Assembly (NCBI GenBank): GCA_021204845.1
Contig: JAJPYT010000133.1
Coordinates: 1 to 33,117 of the forward strand
DNA from: Prevotellaceae bacterium
GTDB taxonomy: Bacteria > Bacteroidota > Bacteroidia > Bacteroidales > Bacteroidaceae
Reading direction: 5' to 3'
Length of the DNA stretch: 33,117 nucleotides
Both the position numbers and the translations under genes were made by a program. Shown here in pieces: positions 1 through 9,180 of this stretch. The notes under the pieces were generated by a model, which saw nothing but the letters and a program-made list of their open reading frames with translations, did no database searches and had not been told where the DNA came from. How positions within the stretch are numbered: the first letter of the stretch is position 1; each line of letters opens with the position of its first letter.

Positions 1-544
1 CTCTTAGATAGCCCACGCCCTGCTTGTTGTCGTAGACCTGCCCGTCGAAGCTCTGGCTGTAGAAGACAGTGAAGAAGGGACCTGCGCTGATGTTCCAGCG
101 GGGTGACAGGCGCCAGGTGGCAAGCACCGGCATGGTGAGACCCCACATGCCCACGTTGGTGACATCGCAGCCCGTGAAGTAGCCGGACATGGTGTTGCCC
201 TCCTGGGTGAGCGACATCTTGTAGTTCTTAACGTCGGCGCTGGTGTGGAAGCCCTCATAGAAGAAATGCCAGCCCACACTGATGCCCCAGCGCTTGCAGA
301 GCATCTTGTAGACATCGGCGGCTATGGTAGCACCGCCATGGGGGCTGAAGGCGTTGATGGAACGTATCTCGTTGGGCAGGGGAACGGGCGTGGTGCCGCC
401 CAAGGTGTAGCCCAATCGCACTATGACACCGGCACCAGATTCGCTGGTGGGTCCCCACTTCTCGTACTTGTCTCCCGTCTCAGCCACTGCCGTGAGGGAC
501 AGGCAGGCCAGAAGCGCTGCCCCTATGTATCTTGTTGCTTTCAT
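1..544 (-). CDS. Outer-membrane beta-barrel protein, C-terminus cut by the window edge
   Basis: Reading the minus strand from ATG at 544 gives an open frame to the edge: MKATRYIGAALLACLSLTAVAETGDKYEKWG...ISVGWHFFYEGFHTSADVKNYKMS...WRLSPRWNISAGPFFTVFYSQSFDGQVYDNKQGVGYLR. It has a signal peptide and alternating aromatic beta-strand pattern. It is absent from the ORF track, probably because it has no stop inside the window. Confidence 0.7.
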   Translation of the reverse strand, partial: MKATRYIGAALLACLSLTAVAETGDKYEKWGPTSESGAGVIVRLGYTLGGTTPVPLPNEIRSINAFSPHGGATIAADVYKMLCKRWGISVGWHFFYEGFHTSADVKNYKMSLTQEGNTMSGYFTGCDVTNVGMWGLTMPVLATWRLSPRWNISAGPFFTVFYSQSFDGQVYDNKQGVGYLR

Positions 545-546
545 GT

Positions 547-1818
547 TCATTCGCAGGTGATAACTACATTGTCAAGCCAAAGCTTAGAACCTATGGCACC
601 ATTGAAATAGGCACCCTGCCAACTGCTGGTGAAGCCCATGACCAGGCTGTAACCGTTGTTGGCGAGGATGGTTGCGTCAGGCTCCTCAGTGTAAACCAGA
701 TCAATGTCTATCTGCTGCCACTCGGAGGTGACACCGTGGATGGGGTCATCGGTAGTGAGGTCGCTGCCGTCGGCGTTATATCGGTGGGGCAGGCGCGCCA
801 TGCCAATGATGTGCTCGTTGGTGAGCACGTCGTTTCCGTTGAGCAGCACCTGATCGCCATTCTCGTCCTGATTGCGGTAGAAGACCACGTAGACATCAGG
901 CTCGTCTATGACACCCTCGATGAAGTTGCCGTCGTTGTCCTGGAAATTGTCTCCCCTCTGGTACTTCATCCATGCCGAGACGTGGATGGGCTTGTGCTTG
1001 AATGGAAGCCCGAACTGGGTGGCCTTGCGCGCATCCTTAAGTGCGTTGGTAACGTCGAAGTATCCGTCGAAGATGCTGCCCGGGGCGATGAGTATGTTCA
1101 CCATCTTGCCAAAGGGTCCCGCGTCCATGGTCTCCATCTTGACGCAGTCGGTGCCGTCAGGTCCTCCACCTGCCACAGGCACGGTGGGATACTCGAGGGG
1201 CTTGGCGCTGGACTTGCTGAGCTTGTAGCCAGGGTTGCCGTTCTTCCACGACTCTCCGCCAAACAGTTCCCTGACGTTAGTCTCGTCAGTCTCTGTCCAT
1301 ACATAGTAGACGCTGTTGTCGTCATCTGTCTTGGACGGGTCGTTGAGGGCGTAGTTGCCGTTAAAGTCGAAGGAGAGTATGAGTTCGTTCTCGGCGTTGC
1401 TCCTGTCGAGCACGACGCATATCTTGTATTCACGGCTCCAGGCATGGTTCTGGGATATGATCTTGAAGCGTTGCACCTGTTCATCGGAGAAGTTCACCTC
1501 CATGCCATTGTGGAAGTCCTGCCACTCTCCATCCTGATAGATGTATGCCGTAGCACCCTGTGTTATTGTGAGGGAGACAGGGAAAGCCTCCACCTTTGCC
1601 CATGGGCGTGCGAGGAAGCCTATGCTGTCGGCGACAGTGCTCACCGTCTGTAGTGTATCGTACTCGTGGTAGAAGACCGACATAGGGTCGGTGATGTGAA
1701 TGCTCACCGTCTCGATGTCGCATTCCGCATTCTGGGGCTCATCGCCTATGCAACCTGCGGCGAGCGTGGCGGCAAGTGGAAGCATAAAGAGCGCCCAAGT
1801 ATAGTTTGTTTTATGCAC
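547..1818 (-). CDS. PCMD-like (putative carbohydrate metabolism domain) surface lipoprotein
   Basis: Track ORF 547..1881. The lipoprotein signal ...WALFMLPLAATLAAGC|IGDEPQ suggests a GTG start near 1818 or ATG at 1785. The C-terminal half (VKMETMDAGPFGKMVNILIAPGSIFDGYF...KHKPIHVSAWMKYQRGDNFQD...LVMGFTSSWQGAYFNGAIGSKLWLDNVVI) resembles PCMD proteins. Confidence 0.72.
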   Translation of the reverse strand: MHKTNYTWALFMLPLAATLAAGCIGDEPQNAECDIETVSIHITDPMSVFYHEYDTLQTVSTVADSIGFLARPWAKVEAFPVSLTITQGATAYIYQDGEWQDFHNGMEVNFSDEQVQRFKIISQNHAWSREYKICVVLDRSNAENELILSFDFNGNYALNDPSKTDDDNSVYYVWTETDETNVRELFGGESWKNGNPGYKLSKSSAKPLEYPTVPVAGGGPDGTDCVKMETMDAGPFGKMVNILIAPGSIFDGYFDVTNALKDARKATQFGLPFKHKPIHVSAWMKYQRGDNFQDNDGNFIEGVIDEPDVYVVFYRNQDENGDQVLLNGNDVLTNEHIIGMARLPHRYNADGSDLTTDDPIHGVTSEWQQIDIDLVYTEEPDATILANNGYSLVMGFTSSWQGAYFNGAIGSKLWLDNVVITCE

Positions 1819-1968
1819 GTTAGTTTTTTGTTTTTGTGTTTTATGACACGCAAAGGAAGTACAAAAAAATGTAAAAACCATACCTTTTCGGTAAAATCAG
1901 ACGATATTACCGAAATGTCAGGCAAAAAGATACGGGAAGAGTTTCGAACGCCTCCCCTTTCTCCCCTA

Positions 1969-2721
1969 TTAGCTTCGCTGAGGGTTGCACCGTTCATCGC
2001 TGGATTTCTGCTTTTGGGCTTGCTGCGCAGCTTTGGAACGCTGCTCTACTACAGCCTTCAGAATAACCACGTCAGAGAGGGGACGGTCGTTGGCATCGGT
2101 GGAGACCTTCTGGATTTCCTTGACCACATCAAGTCCCTCAATAACTTGACCAAAGACGGTGTACTGTCCGTCGAGATGAGGAGAACCGCCATATTGCTCA
2201 TATGCGTTAGCCATCTCGGAGGTTAATTCTATGCCCTTTTCATCGAGGTTTTGGCGCGCTTTCTTGATGGACGAGGGTCCAAGCGTCTTGCCCCAGACAA
2301 TGTAGAACTGGCAACCACTACTGCGTTGCTGAGGATTGACATCGTCGGACTCACGGGCCGCAGCAAGAGAGCCACGCAGATGATAGTAATAAGGGAGGCG
2401 GAACTCAGGAGGAAGAGTGTAGCCCACGTCACCCTCGCCAAGCTTCTGACCAGGCTGGGCAGTGCGACTGTCGGGGTCGCCACCCTGAATCATGAAGTCG
2501 CGAATGACACGATGAAAGAGAGTGCCGTCGTAGAAGCCCTCGGAGACGAGCTTAAGAAAATTGTCGCGGTGTATGGGAGTGTCGTCGAGCAAGGCGACAC
2601 GTATGGTGCCCATGGACGTCTCGAGCCTGACGACGGAACGCTTCTCCGTCTTCTTGGCGCTGAGCTGCCCCGAACCGCAAAGGAGCAGCAGGAGAAGAAT
2701 GAAAAATAGTTTTCTGTTCAT
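1969..2721 (-). CDS. Cyclophilin-type peptidyl-prolyl cis-trans isomerase, secreted or lipid-exported
   Basis: Signal peptide MNRKLFFILLLLLLCGSGQLSA; VRLETSMGTIRVALLDDTPIHRDNFLKLVSEGFYDGTLFHRVIRDFMIQGGDPDSR...QYTVFGQVIEGLDVVKEIQKV is characteristic of cyclophilins. The track start at 2727 is a TTG; ATG lies at 2721. Confidence 0.93.
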   Translation of the reverse strand: MNRKLFFILLLLLLCGSGQLSAKKTEKRSVVRLETSMGTIRVALLDDTPIHRDNFLKLVSEGFYDGTLFHRVIRDFMIQGGDPDSRTAQPGQKLGEGDVGYTLPPEFRLPYYYHLRGSLAAARESDDVNPQQRSSGCQFYIVWGKTLGPSSIKKARQNLDEKGIELTSEMANAYEQYGGSPHLDGQYTVFGQVIEGLDVVKEIQKVSTDANDRPLSDVVILKAVVEQRSKAAQQAQKQKSSDERCNPQRS

Positions 2722-2762
2722 AGTCAAAAGTAAGCGATAAGGACACCCGATAGTGCCTCATG

Positions 2763-2800
2763 GACGGTAAAGGTAGACAAATTTACGCTTGCCTGCAAAT
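2763..2800 (-). promoter_or_regulatory. Candidate Bacteroidota promoter for the PPIase gene
   Basis: Minus strand reads TTTG-N20-TACCTTTA upstream of the PPIase start, close to the Bacteroidota TTTG / TAnnTTTG consensus. Confidence 0.4.
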
Positions 2801-2849
2801 TAACAAATGTTTTTATACCCGAAATGATAGGGAATCCAGTCTTTTTTTG

Positions 2850-2857
2850 TAACTTTG
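2850..2857 (+). promoter_or_regulatory. Candidate -7 box of the dcw operon promoter
   Basis: TAACTTTG matches TAnnTTTG, 25 bp before the rsmH ATG at 2882. This also argues against the upstream TTG start in the ORF track. No clear -33 TTTG was seen. Confidence 0.5.
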
Positions 2858-2881
2858 ATACCGAAAAGAAGCTACGCAAAA

Positions 2882-3793
2882 ATGGTGTGCCAGACGTATC
2901 ATACTCCTGTGCTCCCTGAAGAAACCGTGGATGGGCTGAACATCCGCGGCAATGGGGTGTATGCAGACCTCACCTTCGGAGGGGGAGGACATAGCAGGCG
3001 GATATTGGCGGCATTAGGAAAAGAAGGGAAGCTCTATGGCTTCGACCAGGACGAGGACGCACTGGCAGGCGCGCCAGAGGACGAGAGATTCACCTTCGTG
3101 CACAGCAACTTCCGCTTCCTTGAGAACTGGATGCTATACTACGGGCATGAGAAGATAGACGGCATAGTGGCGGACTTGGGCGTGAGCAGCCACCACTTCG
3201 ACACGGCAGAGAGAGGCTTCAGCTTCCGCTATGACGCGCCATTGGATATGAGGATGAACCAACGCTCAGCCCTGACAGCACGCTCTGTGGTGAACGAATA
3301 TAGCCCTGAGAAACTGGCAGACATACTGCACCTTTATGGGGAGCTGAATGGTTGTCGCAGGATGGCGGCTGCAATAGCGGAGACAAGGGAGCAGAAACCA
3401 ATAGAAACAACGCAAGAATTGGCGGAGCTGCTGAGCCCGCTCTTAGGAAAAGACCACGAGAAGAAGACGCTGGCGAGAGTGTTCCAGGCACTGAGAATGG
3501 AGGTGAACGGAGAGATGGAGGCACTGAGGGAGATGTTGGAAGCCGCGGTGAGAGTGCTGCGCCCAGGAGGGAGACTGGTGGTGTTGACCTACCACTCGCT
3601 GGAGGACAGAATGGTGAAAAACATGATGAGGACAGGCAACGTGGAAGGCAGAATGGTGCAGGACGCATACGGAAGACCCATAGCACCCCTGAAACCCGTG
3701 GGAAAGATGGTCACTCCCAGCGAGGAGGAACAGGAGAGAAACCCACGCAGCAGAAGCGCAAAACTGAGAATAGCAGAAAGAACTGAACAATGA
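2882..3793 (+). CDS. rsmH: 16S rRNA (cytosine(1402)-N4)-methyltransferase
   Basis: MVCQTYHTPVLPEETVDGL...YADLTFGGGGHSRRIL...DGIVADLGVSSHHFDTAERGFSFRYDAPLDMRMNQ...RLVVLTYHSLEDRMVKNMMR: classic RsmH/MraW motifs. Confidence 0.97.
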   Translation: MVCQTYHTPVLPEETVDGLNIRGNGVYADLTFGGGGHSRRILAALGKEGKLYGFDQDEDALAGAPEDERFTFVHSNFRFLENWMLYYGHEKIDGIVADLGVSSHHFDTAERGFSFRYDAPLDMRMNQRSALTARSVVNEYSPEKLADILHLYGELNGCRRMAAAIAETREQKPIETTQELAELLSPLLGKDHEKKTLARVFQALRMEVNGEMEALREMLEAAVRVLRPGGRLVVLTYHSLEDRMVKNMMRTGNVEGRMVQDAYGRPIAPLKPVGKMVTPSEEEQERNPRSRSAKLRIAERTEQ

Positions 3794-4287
3794 CAGAAGA
3801 GACTGACAAGGACATACAGCCAGAAGAGGAACTGCAAGAGCTGGAGGAACTGGAAGGCAGCCAAGAGCCAGAAGAGGAGCAGACACAAGCAGCGCCAACC
3901 GAGGGAAAATGGAAAAGGCGCATGCTGAACATGCTGCTGCACGAGAGCGACTCGGACGAGGAGGGAGACCTGAAACTTAAGAACATAGTGAGGTCGCTGA
4001 ACGGAGCATGGTTCTTCAGACAAATGCCGCTGGTGCTTATAATAGTGGCTTTCTGGATAATAAGGATAACGAGCCACTACCAGTGGGAACAGGGACTGAT
4101 AGAAAGAGAAGCGCTGGAAAAGAAGATAGAGGACATAACCATAAGGGCGGGAGCGCTGAACAGCTCACTGACGGAGAAGACGCGACAGAGCATGATAGAG
4201 AGGAAACTGAAGCAAAACGGAGACTCCACACTGCTGCCCAGCGTGGAAGAGCCTTACGTGATAAACATTAACGAGCCAGAGGAATGA
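3790..4287 (+). CDS. ftsL: FtsL-like cell division protein
   Basis: Position between rsmH and ftsI; one TM segment (MPLVLIIVAFWIIRITSHY) followed by a coiled coil (EREALEKKIEDITIRAGALNSSLTEKTRQSMIERKL). ATGA overlap with rsmH. Confidence 0.8.
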   Translation: MTEETDKDIQPEEELQELEELEGSQEPEEEQTQAAPTEGKWKRRMLNMLLHESDSDEEGDLKLKNIVRSLNGAWFFRQMPLVLIIVAFWIIRITSHYQWEQGLIEREALEKKIEDITIRAGALNSSLTEKTRQSMIERKLKQNGDSTLLPSVEEPYVININEPEE

Positions 4288-6431
4288 GAGGGAACAAACT
4301 GAAACTTTGGACTTTATTCGCACTGTTCCTGATAGGTGGACTGTATATACTGGGAACGGCAGCATACGCCATGGTAGTGAAGGTAGACTACTGGACTAAG
4401 GTGAAAGACAAATTCACGCACGACAGCATAGTGATACCAGCAAAGAGAGGCGACATACTGTCGAGTGACGGAAAGATAATGGTGACCACCGTGCCAGCAT
4501 ACTACATAATGCTTGACTTCGTGGTGATAGACAAAGACAGCGCACAGAGAGCCGCGGCACAACAATGGAGAGACTCCGCACTGGCAAGGGACATAGACTC
4601 CATATCCACAGGGCTGGCGCACATATTCCCCGAAAAGAGCGCAGAGTGGTTCAAGGCACGCATACTGGAGGGAAAGCGCAGGGGCTCGCACGCATGGAGA
4701 TTGTACCCAGGCAGACTGGTGACATACGAGGAGTTCCTGAAATGCAAGAAACTGCCGCTGCTGAGGGAGAGCTTCGCAAGGGGTGGCTTCCACTTCGAGA
4801 ACAAAACACAGAGGAAGAAACTCTACGGCTCGCTGGCATGGCGCACATTAGGCGACTTGTACAGCGACTCTGACGCGGCAAAGAGCGGACTGGAATGGTG
4901 CTATGACACGCTGCTGAGAGGAAAGAACGGATATAGCCACAAGTCGAAGGTGAGAAACAAATGGTTGCAATTTGTGGACGAAGAGCCTGTGGACGGGCAT
5001 GACTTAGTGAGCACCATAGACGTGAGAATGCAGGATATAACGGAAAAAGCCCTATTAGACAAGCTGAGCGAACCCGAACTGAGCCAGACAACAGAGAAGG
5101 CGGTGGCTATACTGATGGAGGTGGCGACGGGCGACATAAAGGCACTGGTGAGCCTGACACGCACGAGTTCTGGCTTTAGAGAGATACAGAACGACGCGAT
5201 AAACGCATTGTGGGAACCAGGCTCGACGTTTAAGACAGGCAGCATGATGGTGGCTATGGAAGACGGATACATTACGCCAACGACAAGAATGGACTGCGAG
5301 AGGGGAGTATATAACATGCACGGCAGGATGATGAGAGACCACAACTGGAGACACGGAGGATACAAGGAACTGACGGTGACAGAGATACTGGGACAGAGCT
5401 CAAACATAGGGGTGAGCAAGATAATAGACAAATACTACCACGACAACCCAGAGAAATACGTGGAGGGACTGTACAAAGTGGGAGTGGGAATAAAATATGA
5501 CCTGACCATGGGAGCAGACCCGAAGGTGAGAATGCCCATAAGGGAAGGCAGACACTACCAGAACTGGTCGCCCACAACACTGGCTTGGATGAGCATAGGC
5601 TACGAGGTGCAACTGACACCGCTGAACACCCTGACCTTCTATAACGCCATAGCCAACAACGGGAAAATGGTGCGTCCAAGATTCGCCACCACGGAAATGG
5701 ACAAAGGAAAGGTGGTGAGGGAGTTCCCCGTGGAAGTGATAAAAGAACAGATATGCTCGAAACAGACGCTGACAAACATACAGACGATACTGGAAAAAGT
5801 GGTGAGTGAAGGCTTGGGAAGGAAGGCAGGAAACAAAAAATTCAAGGTGAGCGGCAAGACCGGAACGGCACAGGTGGCTGAAAACGGAAGTTATGCTGCT
5901 CACAAATATATGGTGACATTCTGTGGATATTTTCCAAGCGAGGCTCCCAAATACAGCTGCATAGTATGCATATACAAGAGAGGACTGCCTGCCTCGGGTG
6001 GCGGACAGTGCGGACCAGTGTTCAGCAAGATAAGCCAACAGGTGATGTACGAAGGGGCAGGACGCGGACAGGACGCCAGTCTGGTGAGCGACTCCACAAG
6101 CGTGTTTGTGCCACAGGTGGCTTGTGGCAACATGGGCGAGACGAGACGGCTGCTGAGCATGATGGAAGTACCTTGGCAGGAAGAAGGCAGAGACGCGTGG
6201 GGCAGCGTGGAGATGGACTCCTCCACCCACGAGCTGAAGATAACAGGGTGCGAGGTGGAGACGAACACTGTGCCTAACGTGGTGGGCATGGGAGCGAGAG
6301 ACGCGGTGTATGCCCTGCAAGACGCAGGGCTGACGGTGAGAGTGGAAGGCACAGGAAGAGTGAGAAAACAAAGTTTGGCGGCAGGCACAGAGAGTGCGCG
6401 CGGAAAAACAATAGTCATAAACTTGAAGTGA
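4284..6431 (+). CDS. ftsI: Penicillin-binding protein / division transpeptidase with C-terminal PASTA domain
   Basis: [47 protein letters not shown] (KTG motif) and C-terminal [31 protein letters not shown] (PASTA). Confidence 0.96.
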   Translation: MRGNKLKLWTLFALFLIGGLYILGTAAYAMVVKVDYWTKVKDKFTHDSIVIPAKRGDILSSDGKIMVTTVPAYYIMLDFVVIDKDSAQRAAAQQWRDSALARDIDSISTGLAHIFPEKSAEWFKARILEGKRRGSHAWRLYPGRLVTYEEFLKCKKLPLLRESFARGGFHFENKTQRKKLYGSLAWRTLGDLYSDSDAAKSGLEWCYDTLLRGKNGYSHKSKVRNKWLQFVDEEPVDGHDLVSTIDVRMQDITEKALLDKLSEPELSQTTEKAVAILMEVATGDIKALVSLTRTSSGFREIQNDAINALWEPGSTFKTGSMMVAMEDGYITPTTRMDCERGVYNMHGRMMRDHNWRHGGYKELTVTEILGQSSNIGVSKIIDKYYHDNPEKYVEGLYKVGVGIKYDLTMGADPKVRMPIREGRHYQNWSPTTLAWMSIGYEVQLTPLNTLTFYNAIANNGKMVRPRFATTEMDKGKVVREFPVEVIKEQICSKQTLTNIQTILEKVVSEGLGRKAGNKKFKVSGKTGTAQVAENGSYAAHKYMVTFCGYFPSEAPKYSCIVCIYKRGLPASGGGQCGPVFSKISQQVMYEGAGRGQDASLVSDSTSVFVPQVACGNMGETRRLLSMMEVPWQEEGRDAWGSVEMDSSTHELKITGCEVETNTVPNVVGMGARDAVYALQDAGLTVRVEGTGRVRKQSLAAGTESARGKTIVINLK

Positions 6432-6438
6432 GAAGACA

Positions 6439-7899
6439 ATGGAACTGAAACATTTGATAGCGAAGACCAACCCCCTGAAAATAACAGGAGACACGGAGAG
6501 GGAGGTGACTGGACTGGAGACAGACTCACGCCTCGTGACGGAGGGATGCGCCTTCGTGGCGATGAGAGGAACACAGACGGACGGACACAAATATATAGCC
6601 AAAGCCATAGAACAAGGAGCGAAGGTGGTGGTGTGTGAGACTTTGCCAGATACTCCCCAGGAAGGGGTGACCTATGTGCAGTATGAGGACACGGCGGAGG
6701 CAGTGGGGCTGCTCGCCACACAATACTACGGTAACCCGACGAAGAGAATAAAACTGGTGGGAGTGACGGGAACAAACGGGAAGACCACCATAGCCACACT
6801 GCTGTACAAGACGTTCAGACGCTTCGGCTACAAGGCAGGCCTGTGCAGCACAGTGTGCAACTACATAGACGGGGAACCCGTGCCTACAGAGGTGACCACG
6901 CCCGACCCGGTGACACTGAACAAACTGTTGGGCAGAATGGCAGACGAGGGATGCGAATATGCTTTCATGGAGGTGAGCAGTCACGCCATAGCGCAGAAAC
7001 GCATAGGGGGACTGACGTTCGCAGGGGGAATATTCACCAACCTTACAAGAGACCACTTAGACTACCACAAGACCTTTGAGAACTACCGCGACACGAAGAA
7101 AAAGTTCTTTGACTCACTGCCAGAGAACGCCTTTGCCATAACCAACGCAGATGACAAGAACGGGCTGATAATGACACAGAACACGAGGGCGAAGGTAAGA
7201 ACATACTCGTTGCGGGCGGCAGCCGACTTCAAGGCGAGAATACTGGAGGAGAGCTTTGAAGGCATGGAACTGAACATAGATGGGCAGGATGTGTTTGTGC
7301 AGTTTGTGGGACGTTTCAACGTGAGCAACCTACTGGCCGTGTACGGAGCTGGAGTGATGCTGGGCAGGAAGCCAGAGGAGATGCTGGTGGCGCTGAGTGC
7401 CATGAAGCCTGTGAACGGACGCTTTGAGGTGATACGCTCGCCCAAAGGAGTGACGGCGATAGTGGACTACGCGCACACGCCAGACGCGCTGACTAACGTG
7501 CTGACCACCATAAACGAGGTGCTGAAAGGCAGAGGACTATGCTGGACTGTGTGCGGAGCTGGAGGAAACCGCGACAAGGGAAAGAGACCACTGATGGCAC
7601 AAGAGGCGGTGAAGAACAGCGACCGAGTGGTGATAACAAGTGACAACCCCAGATTTGAGGACCCACAGGAGATAATAAACGACATGCTTGCTGGACTGAC
7701 GGAGGAACAAAGGCGCGGAGTGATATCGATAGTGGACAGAAAAGAAGCCATACGCACAGCCTGCATGATGGCAAGCAAGGGCGACGTGATATTGGTGGCA
7801 GGCAAGGGACACGAGGACTACCAGATAGTGCAGGGCGTGAAGCACCACTTCGACGACCACGAGATAATAAGAGACTGTTTCAACAACACAGAGATATAG
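6439..7899 (+). CDS. murE: UDP-N-acetylmuramoyl-L-alanyl-D-glutamate--2,6-diaminopimelate ligase
   Basis: [91 protein letters not shown] (DNPR, DAP-type signature). Confidence 0.97.
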   Translation: MELKHLIAKTNPLKITGDTEREVTGLETDSRLVTEGCAFVAMRGTQTDGHKYIAKAIEQGAKVVVCETLPDTPQEGVTYVQYEDTAEAVGLLATQYYGNPTKRIKLVGVTGTNGKTTIATLLYKTFRRFGYKAGLCSTVCNYIDGEPVPTEVTTPDPVTLNKLLGRMADEGCEYAFMEVSSHAIAQKRIGGLTFAGGIFTNLTRDHLDYHKTFENYRDTKKKFFDSLPENAFAITNADDKNGLIMTQNTRAKVRTYSLRAAADFKARILEESFEGMELNIDGQDVFVQFVGRFNVSNLLAVYGAGVMLGRKPEEMLVALSAMKPVNGRFEVIRSPKGVTAIVDYAHTPDALTNVLTTINEVLKGRGLCWTVCGAGGNRDKGKRPLMAQEAVKNSDRVVITSDNPRFEDPQEIINDMLAGLTEEQRRGVISIVDRKEAIRTACMMASKGDVILVAGKGHEDYQIVQGVKHHFDDHEIIRDCFNNTEI

Positions 7900-7914
7900 A
7901 CGACAAGGCTTTAT

Positions 7915-9180
7915 ATGCTTTACTACTTATTCAGATACCTGTCGGGGTTCGGCATACCAGGGGCGCACCTGTGGAGCTACATATCATTCCGCTCGATACT
8001 GACCATGGTGCTCTCACTGGTGATATCGGTGTGGTTCGGCGAGTGGTTCATAAAATGGATGAAACGCCACCACGGCACAGAGGCCCAGAGAAACGCCGAG
8101 ATAGACCCATACGGAGTGGAGAAGAAAGGCATACCCACAATGGGGGGCGTGATAATAATAGTGGCAACGGTGATACCCTGCTTGCTGCTGGGCAGGTTGC
8201 GCAACATCTACATGATAATGATGATAGTGACCACCTTGTGGCTTGGCGCTATAGGCTTCGTTGACGACTATATAAAAATGAAAGTGACGAAAGACGGGAT
8301 GAAGCCAATATATAAGCTGATGGGACAGGCAGTGCTGGGACTGTGCATTGGGCTGACACTGTGGCTGAGCCCTGACGCGGTAATGCACGAGAATGTGAAA
8401 ATCGTGGAAAAGAACCATACCGAGACGGTGGTGTACGAGAGCGAGCCGATGAAGAATGCCATAACCACAATTCCCTTCGTGAAGAATAACAACCTGAGTT
8501 ACACAAATATATTCACCCCCTTAGGCAAACACAGGACGGCAGCGGGGTGGATATTCTTTGTGGTAGTGGTGACGTTCGTGGTGATGGCTGTGAGCAACGG
8601 GTCGAACCTGAATGACGGAATGGACGGCATGTGCGCAGGAAACTCGGCGATAATGGTGCTGGCACTGGCGGTGCTGGCATACGTGAGCAGTCACATAGGG
8701 CTGGCAGCCTACCTGAACATCATGTTCATACCTGGCAGTGAGGAACTGGTTATCTTCCTGCTGGCGTTCGTGGGAGCGCTGATAGGCTTCCTCTGGTACA
8801 ACGCCTATCCTGCACAGGTGTTCATGGGAGACACGGGGTCGCTGGCCATAGGCGGCATCATAGGCGTGACGGCTGTGATAATCCATAAAGAACTGCTGCT
8901 GCCGCTCATCTGCTTCGTGTTCCTATGCGAGAGCGTGAGTGTGCTGCTCCAGACCTACGTGGCACGCTTGGGCAACAGACGGGGCGAGAAGTGGAGAGTG
9001 TTCAAGCGCGCTCCAATACACGACACGTTCAGGATAAAACCAGGGCAGTTGCCCAACGACTTCAAGATAGTGTGGAACTGGCCCAAACACTGCTGGCTGG
9101 AATCGAAGATAACAACACGCTTTTGGATAGTGACTATAATAATGGCGGCATTTGCCATCATCACATTGAAGATAAGATGA
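7915..9180 (+). CDS. mraY: Phospho-N-acetylmuramoyl-pentapeptide-transferase
   Basis: KKGIPTMGGVIII, GFVDDYIKM, NGSNLNDGMDGMCAGNSAI, PAQVFMGDTGSLAIGG, KRAPIHDTFRIKP. Confidence 0.97.
   Translation: MLYYLFRYLSGFGIPGAHLWSYISFRSILTMVLSLVISVWFGEWFIKWMKRHHGTEAQRNAEIDPYGVEKKGIPTMGGVIIIVATVIPCLLLGRLRNIYMIMMIVTTLWLGAIGFVDDYIKMKVTKDGMKPIYKLMGQAVLGLCIGLTLWLSPDAVMHENVKIVEKNHTETVVYESEPMKNAITTIPFVKNNNLSYTNIFTPLGKHRTAAGWIFFVVVVTFVVMAVSNGSNLNDGMDGMCAGNSAIMVLALAVLAYVSSHIGLAAYLNIMFIPGSEELVIFLLAFVGALIGFLWYNAYPAQVFMGDTGSLAIGGIIGVTAVIIHKELLLPLICFVFLCESVSVLLQTYVARLGNRRGEKWRVFKRAPIHDTFRIKPGQLPNDFKIVWNWPKHCWLESKITTRFWIVTIIMAAFAIITLKIR

Noticed and set aside
532-1653. 373-aa plus-strand ORF opposite the PCMD lipoprotein
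   Set aside because: Val/Leu-rich shadow ORF with no domain features; the minus-strand frame has signal peptide and family similarity.
3219-3686. 155-aa and neighbouring minus-strand ORFs across rsmH/ftsL
   Set aside because: Ser/Pro/Leu-rich shadow ORFs caused by purine-rich coding strand.
5400-6608. 402-aa minus-strand ORF antisense to ftsI
   Set aside because: Low-complexity His/Ser/Val-rich translation typical of shadow ORFs; sense strand is clearly the PBP.
8925-9176. Upstream extension of the MurD ORF into mraY
   Set aside because: ATG at 9177 in an ATGA overlap gives the canonical MurD N-terminus (MSSKRIAILGAGMSG).
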